From positions 4,208,179 through 4,272,178 of the forward strand of contig OX442428.1 of assembly GCA_949361645.1 (NCBI GenBank): DNA of 64,000 bases, read 5' to 3'. Numbering within the stretch: position 1 is the stretch's first letter; each line of letters starts with the position of its first letter. Positions 47,701 through 59,700 of the stretch are shown here, in pieces. Source of the stretch: Spongilla lacustris. Lineage: Eukaryota > Porifera > Demospongiae > Spongillida > Spongillidae. The translations under genes were made by a program, and so were the position numbers. The notes under the pieces were generated by a model, which did not search any database, was not told where the DNA came from, and worked only from the letters and a program-made list of their open reading frames with translations.

Positions 47701-50700
47701 TCAAATATTGTGCTCCCATAAAAAATGTGTGATATAGAAATTAAATTGATCTTGTAGGAAATGTATGCACCAGTGAGTATAAAAATTCAGGAAGAAAAGA
47801 TTCAGGTTAACTGCACATTTTGGTTTCCTTTTAGTCCAGGATAACTGGACCATTTGGTGTTGGTGTAAGGGTTAGATAATGCACGATGATTTGTTTTAAT
47901 ATTGTTTTTCTTATGTTTAGATTTTAAGATTAAAGGCCAGCCGCGATAAAGTAAGTATAAAATTTTGTATACAAGTTATAATTGGTCCAAACATGTTATG
48001 CAGAAATTTGTTCCCAGAATTACATCCTGGGTGAACTAAATGATGTAAATTTTGTCCAAAAATGCCCGGGCCATCATACCAACAAATAGTGTGGTCATCA
48101 AAATGCTTTATCTCCTAGGTTGTGCTTTGTAACAGAGGGTCTATCCACACTATGTCAATCACTTTTCTGCATCGCATCTTTGGATCTTGATGCAATTTCT
48201 CATATTTGTGTGCGTTGATACGAATGTTAATTATGCCTATTATCAGCTTAAAAACTTAAATGGTTTACAAAATATATCTTCCTGAATAAGTGATTTTGTA
48301 AGGGTGGAAAAAATATTTAAAAGCCCCCCCCCCCCCACACACACACATACACTATTGCTGGTAGACACAAATTATTGGAGAATACTAGAACATGTGTTGC
48401 TCTGCTTCTTACTGGAGAGCAGACACTAACTGATGCTCTTCCACTAACATCAATCTCATTTCTTCATAATGGAGTCAGAGGTAATGAAGACACTTTATCA
48501 TGCATGAAGATAGACATAAAACATCCATACACATGTATCAACGATAGAATCCATAGTGACTATAAGCTCCAAACATGTGACTCCACTAGGTCATATAGAT
48601 ATGAGTTCCTTCACTGACGATTGACAAATCCCTTTTTCAGAATCACTACAGCTTCGTCATAATTAGCAGAACTAAGTGCTAGTCCTGATACGGTAGAAGA
48701 AGCAATACCTTACAATATGGAGAAGTATATGTATTGCAGAGAGGTCTCATTCAAGACTTCCAAAATGTCATCCAAGTTGTTAGATTGCCATTAAGGTTTC
48801 TTAAAATGGCATTAATCTTTGGTCATTTGTGTTGTGCTCTGCCTGATGCAAGTCAGAATGAGAAGGTGATGGCAGCCTAGGCCCTTGTAAGACTAGTGAA
48901 TCTAACAGATTTTAGAGAAATATCATTTTCGAGGACCTACAGCTTACAAAGGTATGGGTTGTGCAGTTGCGTTCTGACTGACAGGTTAAACTTGTCTGGT
49001 CACTACTGGAGCTAGGTTCATCTGTCGTACTTCATTCTCCATTGGTTTTGTAGGTGAGACATTCATTAGTTCGTAAACACGCAAGTGGTCTATGATGGCA
49101 AGATCGATCCTTGAACAAATTGGATTTCTTGAGTTACAAATACATTCACCATCAAATAAGAACTTCCTGACAGCTAGTATATTATTTGTTGCCATATTGT
49201 GTGATCATCAAGTATGAGATAAACAATGCTAAACGGTGCAAATATCATGTGAAAAGGGGCCATAATACGGTCAAATGTTCAGCCTTCAAAATATGTGTAT
49301 AATAAACAACACAGCCATCGATCGATCCACTAGTGATGTATCATTAGGAATACTAAATTACGCAGGCATCAAGGCAAAACCAAGTGAAATCAAGTTGTTA
49401 TTTAATGATGAATATATTTGGAACAATACATCGCAAGTTAAAGAATCTTCGGATAGACGCAGGACTGCCATCTGTATATGTAAAATATGACTCTGGGGTA
49501 GATCCACACACTATTTTGCATCACATCTTCAGACCTTGATGCAGTTTTTCATATGTGTTTGCCTTGATACGAATGTTAATTCTGCCTATTATCAACTTAA
49601 TAACTTCAATGGTTTACGAAATATATCATCCTGAATAATTGATTTTTAACCAAAAATTGCAACTTGGAGGGCTAATATCTTTACCACGGCAGTGCAGATG
49701 CTGGTATTGAAGCTCATATTTACCACAACCGACCTATGTAAATCATTTTACATGGTGGTGAAAGGGTTAAATATGGAACTGGTTTAAAGTTTACTTTACA
49801 CAAAAGAGGTCACTGGTTGGTTGATACTCAAGGTTTTGATTTCACCACATTGTAGTCATTGAGGGTCTCAATGTTTTCCAAAAATAAAACATTTGAATAT
49901 CGGTAACCCCTAGGCACAAAGTGCAGCTAAACCTGAAGTTGCCATGTTTTTTTTTCCAACTGGGTTGTTTTAGCCCTAATTGCTTAACTGTCCCACCACA
50001 GTTATCCAAGCTGTGGCTTATTAGCCACAATGACTCAGCATTATTTTTGTAGTTATGGTTCTATGTATGAGCATTTTAAATAAAAGGCAATAGCACAGCC
50101 ATGAGTTATTGGAATCGATACTGTTGCAACCCTTTCGAGAGTCATCGGCACCGTATATACTTGTGTCTTCGATTTGTACCAGCATCATTGATTGCAGAAC
50201 AACAGAACATCCATCTCTCTCGCTACAAATAGGAGTCTTAGCTTGCAGAAGTTGTCTAAGAGCAATATTTCAGTGTTCTCCTGAGTCCAGGTTCCTAATG
50301 TACCTTTATTAGAATGTGCAGGTCTTAACAGCAAAAGAACACACATATATAGCTCTTAGACAAAGTTTTGCAGCAAGATGACTCCACATTGTAGTGGAAG
50401 AGGTGACTGTTATGCCTGAATCAATGATGCTATTACAACTTGAAGGTGCGAGTATATACAGCGCCAATGACTCTTGAAAGGGTCACAACAGTATCGAGTC
50501 CAATAACTCATGCTGTACTATTATAGCTATGCATTCACACAAGTTTGACTTTTAACAACCATAAAGTGCTGTGTCATGGTAGCTAATAAGCGACAGTTTG
50601 GATAGCTGTGGTGGGACGGTTATGTAATATGTGTAAACATCACTTACTTCAGATTAGGCCTAGAACATCCAAGTTGAAAAAAAAAAACATAGCAACTTCA

Positions 50701-53700
50701 GGTGCCATGAGCTGTGCATGGTGCCTAGTGGTTACCGATACTCAAACTTTTTAGTTTTGGAAAACATTGAGACCATCAATGACTACAATGAGGTGAAATT
50801 AATACCTTGAGTATCAACCACCAAGTGATCTCTTTTGGTAAAGTAAACATTTAAACTAGTTCCATATTTAACCATTTCACCGCCCTGAAAAAAGATTTAC
50901 ATAAGTCAGTTGTGCTAAAAAGGAGCTTCAATTCAATGCCTGATATACCAGCATCTGCACTGTAGTGACAAAGATATGAGCCCTCCAAGCTGCAATATTT
51001 CCTCTGAAAATATGTACTGGGTCACGCTGAATGTGGCAGTAATTTTTTACTCATCACATCCCCCTGTACATACCCTTTGAGGTTCCTGTAGAAAACAAGG
51101 TCTACAGGGGACAAATGCCTTGGAATGACCTACCTATAGCTGTTTTGCCAAAAACGGGCTGCAATTTTGGTTATGCTCTTTGCGAATTAATAAGACCATT
51201 AGTGGATCTAGGTTTTTTGGTGGTTTAGACCCCTTCCCCCCTCAAGGCCTCCCCGGTCATCATGAATGATGTTATCGGGCAGTCTGATTAGGCGCATGCC
51301 TGTATAATGCTTCAAACGTTAAAATAGTTCATTATATGTATGGATTGGAAACGCGTCGTTCAGCTACACCTCGTTCTAACATGTATGGATTGGAAACGTG
51401 TCAATCGGCAACACCTCATTCTCATTGAAAGCTCAGAAACTTCACACATGCCACATTGATGACACCTCTGTTGAGAAGGTGGTTGAAAATACGGGACTGA
51501 TCTTACACACAAAAATACAAAACATGAAATGCTTTGGAGCAATATCTATGGACTACACTGGTCAGGCACATTCCAAGCTTTAGTATCTTAGTTACCGCCA
51601 CAGTTTTTATGACCGTATCTTCAATACAGGTGACAAAACGTGGTTCACAATGTCGAGAAACTGTTACATGCTTGACAATAGGTCTTTTTAGCCATTGGCT
51701 GATATTACAGACAACATCATTTACTCGAAATTAAATTTACCGGTAGTAGGGACCAGAAAAATAAAATAAATTCTGTTGTATGAAGTGTGCAATACTTTTG
51801 AACAAGCAAATAGCATGCTACAGTGGCCCGGTAGGTTGCGCATATGAGCAACGGTTGGAGAGCAAAAATTGGTGTGAGCGGTGGTTGGAGTGCAAAAATG
51901 GGTACGAGCCAAGAACAAAAATGGGTATGATCCGACAGCAAAAATGAGTACAAGCGGAGAACAAAAATTAGCACGAGCTGAGAACAAAAATGTGACAAAA
52001 TCTTTGGAATCGTGGGTCTCTACATTCTGAAAATCATTATAAAACATGCTTGGTAAATGAACTGTTGCTATATGTTGTTTGTAAGGCTGTGCTCCGAACT
52101 GATCCAGTAGAATGTCCCGTGGGTAAAGTGATTTTGTGGGACAGTTTACCCCTCATCAAGCATGTTAGGTATCTAAACCCTATATTGCCTTGTAGCTCTT
52201 GCTTCATATTTTAGCGTCCATGAACTTTTATTTATAACTCATGAAAGTTTCACGGCATGCATTTCGTCAAAAGTGATGGGTAGAAGAAAATTTAGACAGG
52301 GGAAGCACGGAAAGAATAAAGAACGTGCCATGCATTCTTTGACAGTGTCTATTGAATGCAAAAAATGTTCACATTTCCTCTCTTACTATGACAACATCCC
52401 AACTTCAGGCTCCAGTTGGTCTCTGTACTGCTGACAGTCATATTAGATGGTGTTGTTCAAAATCTTGATTGTCTTGCAACACGGCTGCATTTGCTAAGTC
52501 CTTTTCCATCTTGGACAGTGGCTGATCAAGGTGTTCTGATCTGTTCTGTTGATGTTCAATGGACTTGATGGACTTAACAGATTGGTTTGAGTGTGTCAAT
52601 CGAGGAGGCCTGATCTAGTCTATTATCTCACCCTGGGGGTTTTTATTGCTATGGAACTTGAAATATGTAACCAACTGTAAATTTCTTTAATGTGTTCAAA
52701 TGATGAATCATCACACATCTTGGCGGGAACAAATTGCTATGCAGCTTAACAAAGTTGCTAATCAACTTCGATTTTGTATGCAAAATCGCTATGCAAACTT
52801 TTAAACGTAAATTACGGTGGAAACCATCACATTTAGACCTATAATTTTTTTGTACTGTTATTTTGTTCACTGGAATTTATTTCAATAACAATGAGCTCAA
52901 ATGCAAATCTGGCTATAGTGTACAACTATTTTTCAATATATATTGAAAGTTAAAAAGCATCACGTGACTATTTAATTTTTAACACTTGTTCTGACCCCGG
53001 TACTAAAAACATTGTAAGCTGAACTCCTCCTCTAGGCAATAGATCTTAACCATATTTGCAATATATCTAAAGAACAAGCATTAGCAACCTTTGGCAGCAT
53101 CGGTTTTTAAGTCTGGTAAATAGTTACGATATTATCGAGCTAGAAGTATGTTCTTAGCACATAAAAGCTTAGTGATGCCATTCGTAGTATGCTCTCACTG
53201 GACTGATATATTTCGTCTCAGAGTTGTTACATGTTAGATGTATCGCTAAAGCATACTTTGGAGGTGATAGACCCTCTTTGCCGTTAAAAAAGTGCCATCA
53301 GAGCTGAGTTCCTGAAAACCTCCGCCATATCGTGATGAATTGCATATGAAAGTCATTGCATCATTTTTTGTGACGTATCAGTCTTTGTTTATTGGATGGA
53401 TGTAAGTGCTGTCAATGGGGATTGCAAAAACGATTCATTTCAGAACCAACCTAATGCTTCTGCATCTTGCCACTCACAATGAATGGCTAGTAAATCAGTA
53501 GCATCAATTTGGGCAGGCTTCAAGAATCGTCAAAGAGCAAGAGGCAAATCCAAAGCTGGAAGCGAGAAGTAGTGGAATACGCCATCCAGACGATGAAGTC
53601 AACAAAACGGACCCAATCTGCTATCGCAGAAGCTGCCATCAAGTTTTCTGACAGTTCCAGATAATACAATCAAAACTTCAAATTTCTTGATGGTAGCTTC

Positions 53701-56700
53701 TAATTAGCTGATTGGGTCCGCTTTGTTGACTTCATCGTCTGGATGGCGTATTCCACTACTTCTCGCTTCCTCTTGCTCTTTGACGATTCTTGAGGCCTGC
53801 CTAAATTGATGCTACCATTCATTGTGAGTGGCTGACAGATGCAGCAGTGAACAAAATAACAGTACAAAACATTTATGGTTTCCACTGTATTCCCTGTACA
53901 CCTATAAAGGATTTGGTACAGATGGCACACCTTTATACGTGATAAGTGTGCTTGTTTCCAATCCATTTATATATTATCTCTGGATACATCATCAGTAATG
54001 CCACATCTAGAATGCATGTGCGTGAAAAGTTGTTAATCAGGTTTTCTTGTTTGGAAAAAAGAACCACATCAAGAAAGCAGCTTCGCTTTGCCCCAGACCC
54101 CTTCGGGGCGGGGGGAGAGGAACTCCCCCATTTTAAATTTATACATTGGCCCCAGAAGACTGGTCTTAGTAGAGCCATTTTTGATTCTGGTTGTCTACTG
54201 TGACTAACCGCATTCTCCTTTCTTGGGTGGAGGAAGCAAGTATTTATGAGATCAGGACAGTGTTATGTATTTTGTAAGGGAGGGCAGGATTGTCACTCAC
54301 TGTATGGATGTTACAGTTGAGGTGGAAGGCATTGTTGCAGCTTTTGCAGATCATCCAAAGTTTATCAGTCAATACTTTAACGTGTCTAACCAGGTGAGCA
54401 AAGCCTCAGTTCACTTGTCCAACACTGAAGCTGCAGGCCTCTCTAGTACTACCTATGTACGCCAGTCCTACTTACAGCAGTAAAACCATTTAACACTATG
54501 GACATTAGAATAATTTTAGACGAAATCAGTGAGTAGATATTCTGAAAGCAGGGATTATGAGATTCATGAAATTCCCGTGTTGAGACCATCCTAATACAAA
54601 TATTTGCTTCAGAGAAGTTAAGTTTGTGACATGTTTATACTTGCAACCAAACTTGAGGACAGTACCAATTTACTTATCTTATTGTCTTATGATCGGATCT
54701 TTTATCTGGCCAACTATAGTGCTTGCCAATGAACAAATTATGTGTTTTTCTTATCTAGATCTGTTGGATCACAATGGCAGGTTGACATTAGGTCAGCTCT
54801 AATCCTTGCCGCAACACACTTCTAGCCAGAGATTTCATTTTTGATACCCCTGGATGGTCTTCACGAAGCATCGTGAGTATATTGGATAGTAGTTCAGTTT
54901 TTCTGTACACTTCAGGCTTAAACTATTCACTCAATTGGGCCATTCACATGACTTAAGAGAGTATAGGGTCGTTTTCTGCTCACTATCTAGTGGATGAAGC
55001 TGTAACAATAGATTTCGTGTCAAAGTATGAGTACCAGAACAGCAGTGCTCATTGGGTGCTTTGGGTAATGGAGATCAGCTTAGTCTATATCAGCATTTCA
55101 TTGATTCCTACCTCATCGAGGTGTCACAAAAATTGCCATGGTTTGAAACAGTGTAACATTGCTGACTCATCCACTCAGATTTCCTATACATTTTTTCTTC
55201 TTTAACGAGAGCTATGTAACAATGAAGCTATTTGTCACTCCCTGCATAAAAAATGAAGGTTAGCTCAGCATGCGTAACCAGGTATAACCCATCATGGGGA
55301 ATCCAATGAATATGCTTCATGTTCATGCTACAATTGTGCCCATGATTTAAACCCTTTCTGTAGTGTACTTACGATCAGTTCTGATGTTGGATGCCACAGC
55401 TCGATTGCCAACTGCACACCATTTGCAAGCACAGACACAGCTAAGGGGGATTTGGAATCTGCTCTGGATACAGTAAACAATGAATATGTCTCTTGCTCTG
55501 TGGATGGTTGCTCATCCTGCTTTACTGCTGTTGAGCCTCTGGTGGGGGCCCACTCTACCTGCCCTTGCAGGTATTGTTCATCTTGGGTTTGCAAAAAAAC
55601 ATGAGACAAATGGTCTTATAGTAAACAATAGCTCTATCTAATCAACAATCATGGCCAAATGGCTTAGCCATTTGTTGAATTATCTTACATGTACTTCTGG
55701 CATATTCCTTACAGCATTGAGCACTGGATATCTTTAACCAGTTCAGCAGTGTGTACTTACTCGAAGGTTTTTGTGAGTGTGAGACTGGTTTTGGCCACCA
55801 ACCTAAGCTGTATGCTTTGGTTTATGATGATGCATACAAGGCGGTCGTGCAGCATGTTATCAAATGAGGCCTTTACATTCACTATAAAGTTAAGGGTGCA
55901 CGTGCAAACATAAGATCTTGGGCTCATTTGGTTACGGATTGTAATGAGATACATGTATGACTACACAATGACATGTTATATAGATTTTTCAAAAACCCTT
56001 GCCTTCCTTTACACTTGGAAGCATTTGTCATGCAGTGTTTAAAACAATTGTTTATGATTACATTGTGTACCTCTGCCACTTCTTTCATGTAGGTTTTAAT
56101 GGAGAAGAAAAGGGCAAATGTAAGTAAAGATCATTCTTATAAATTAGGAATGTACACAATATTTCTTTCTGTTAGTTAGCTTGTATAGGGTGCATTGTAT
56201 GGAATTGCACTGTCCATGGTTTATATCATTGCAGGAACAAAATTGAAATATATACATATAGTGAGGGTTTGTGTTAGCAACTCCCATATAGGATTTGACC
56301 CTAGAGAATGCTGATATTACCAATAGGTGTAGAATGTGATGCCCACAGACGTGACTGTGATTTACTCCAAACATGTACTGCGTGTTCACCATTTGTGCTA
56401 TTATGGTGAGGTGTGTTGTGTGCCGTAAAAAGCTTCATAACCATTTATGCCAGCGCGTTGTAGTTTCCTCCCAACCATGATTGGACTGCTCAGAGTTTTC
56501 CATCTCACCATTTCATTGTTTTCTACACCTTGCATATCCTCAAACTAACATAGCTGAATCACAGAAATTGTAGATACCGTAGGTCCACTAACAACTTGGT
56601 ACACCTAAGTCCGAATAGCCTATGGTAATGATTTGCTTTAAACCTTAATTTTGCTAATTCTTGGACCAAAACAAGGTTAAAAAAACAGGTTCTTAAATGG

Positions 56701-59700
56701 AACTACGGTACACATGATAATGGATCATTTGGTCAGTGTCCTGAGAAACTATCATTATATATATATGTACATGTACATGTTTTTAGACTGAATATGTTCA
56801 TATCCTTTAATGTGTCATGTTACATGTTCGGTTCAAGTGATAATCTTAATCCTTGACATTTTTGCTAGAAATTGAACAGTTTTCAATCTGGATCACTTAT
56901 GTGCCCCATGTAAAGAGCCTATGATGAAAGGACAAATTTTACATCTTTTATTTCTTCATGGGCGTTTTATTACTGCATATTATTTTGTAGTTCCCTACTC
57001 GCATGCTTTCACTGTCACAAGTATGTGACGGGCTCAATGTAATGCATTGGCCAAAGTACAATGGCGGTGCCACCCTGGGGCTATTGCTGCCCCCCTTCAT
57101 CCCTCCCAGCCAGGGGTGATGATGGAGCACTGCTAGCTCCCACATCGGGTCTGGGGCGGAGCTCCTGAATCCAACACTGTATGCATAGAGAAACTCTAAT
57201 CACTACACAAAAATGGCCAATAGGTGAAAACATTACTTCTTGTGCATAACTAACCCAAGTTTATTGTAGGAAAGGGAATTATGTCTGTGATTTTAAAACG
57301 TTTGCGATTGTGCAGCAAGCAATTAACTAGCAGCAGCTGCTCAGTTGATTGAATTACATACTGCTTGTACCACGAAATATGATGTCAAACTATTATTACT
57401 TTTACATCAATGAAAAACAGCAGTATTGGGATTGGGGGGGGGGGGGGGGTTTCTTATGATTTCCTTACAATTGGGTGAACAGGTCTGCGGTGCTGTTTAA
57501 TTATGTCTGATTTTTAAATGTTTGCGTATAAGCATTTAAAGAGTCCTAAGTGCGCATGTCTCACTCCGAATGCATGTGAACTACCAGGCCCTAACCCATG
57601 CAAATTGCACAAATCCAACTATTGAATTAGGCACTTGCTTCATGTGCATAGCCATAGGTCAGGGCTCACACATGACTGGAGTTGACTCCAGCTGCATATC
57701 CTTGAATTCACATATGGTGTCAATCCATACATGTTGAAACGAAGAAAGCACATAAGTTATTTTGCGCAAAGTACGGTGGAAATTTTAAAGAAAAACATTA
57801 CTAGAAAGTTGGTGGCATGGAAACAAGGTTTGACTGGAATGCCACTTGGGGACAGGCCTATATTTAGCACACACACATGCTGTGGATTGTGCTAAATTTC
57901 TTAAGTCCCATTCAAACATTGTTTCTACAGTTTCCATGCACTTTATACCACCATTGGCTTTAATCTTTGGTGATCACATGTACACATATCTGGAGGGAAT
58001 TAAACATTTTTGAATGAAAACTTTCCAGAATCTCGATATTTTGTACGATCAGCGAATGTTTTCCCCATGTCGAATATTAGTTTTAAATGTGTTATTAGTA
58101 TTTTCCAAAAGTTCAACATGTAGCGGTGATAAGCTATAGATTAGAGTGGGTATTAAAAATGTCTCTATCGAGAAATTGATTGGTGAGATGTAGAATTGGT
58201 GGTGGAAAAAGGGAGGAAACAAGGCATAATAAGAGGTTTTAGTAGGATCCTACAACTAACAGTCCTGAATTTGCAAGTAAAGAAGCCTATTTGCAACTGT
58301 AGAGCTGTTATAGTTGTAGGATCCTACCAAATCTCATTCTAACATTCTATGCCTTGTTTCCTTGCATTTTGCAGCACCAATTCTACATCCCACCAATCAC
58401 ATTATCGATAGAGACTATTCTGCCACACAGCGGTGTGCATTTAAAGAGTTATGATAAAAGTAGTTATGATTTTAATGATACTACATGTATCTAAAGAATA
58501 CATAATATGAGGAACACAATGCAAGAAACTAAATACTAAGCTTTATTATTTCAAATGATAATCATGCATGAAGCGCATTATATTTTTAATTCTGCCACAC
58601 GGAGGTGTGCATTTAAAGAGTTATGATCAAAGTAGTTTAAAATACCATTTTGTAATAGGCAGTCATAAGAAGGTAATATGACTAGTCTTTTGGTGCTGAG
58701 GAGAGTGATTAAAAAAAATCCTCCAATCAATGCCATCAATATCACATCACTTTATGTTTCTGTACACATGTTATAGGAACTCAGATTGATGTTTTAAAAC
58801 TTTATGCATGGTCAGTTACCAGTAAGAAATTATTTAATTATATTTAGTTATAAAGATTGATGACTTGGCTATGCATATGATATACCTGGTGTCTATACAA
58901 GGGTACTCCTCTATGACTCATACTGATGAGATGGCCTAGTGTAAAGTTAATCACCACATTGCGTTGTTTTGTTTACACACAGCCAGCCACATTTATTTCT
59001 CAACATGGAAATGAGTAGTATATTTATTTACTGTGTTGTATTAATTTCATTCTCTTTCATATTGTGGACATGAGTTTAGGTGTTGAATCGACAGGTGAGT
59101 GGATGGAGTAATATTAGACTTACTAATATTTTTTGTTCACATTTGAAATGGTATTGAACTTAAATATGCAATACATTAAGTAAGTTCAAAATTTCATAGT
59201 GAAAAATCCACACAAAGCTGCAAAACATTAGAATGCATGCAAAACCACAAAAGAGCACTATCTACTATATTTTTAAAAGACGGTTACAAAGGCAAATATC
59301 AATCTAAACAGGAACTGACGGTACCTATGTGTGTGCACAGGCAACAGTATTTCAGTTATAGAAGACAATTTATAATTCATCATTAACAACACTCGATACA
59401 TACAGATGGACTGTGCTACTGATCAATAGTATTTCAATTCTAGCAATGAAATGTGCCAGTGTGTCAAGAGAACTAGACTCACATGTATAATCAGTGCAAT
59501 GTTTGACTTACAAAAAACTCATCCAATAAATTGGACAAACATTTATACAGAAATCCATAGTTAAAAGTATTGACAACTCGCTGTGACCAAAATGAGCATA
59601 TGTATTGTACTGTATGATGCTTCAAAATCCAATCTTCAAACCACACTTTTTCGGCCAAATGATAAAGTGATAAAGTTACTGGAATACAGGATTCGAAGGC

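Noticed and set aside
48943..48951. Nine-nt candidate micro-exon LTK
   Set aside because: No pyrimidine tract before the AG; weaker than the others.
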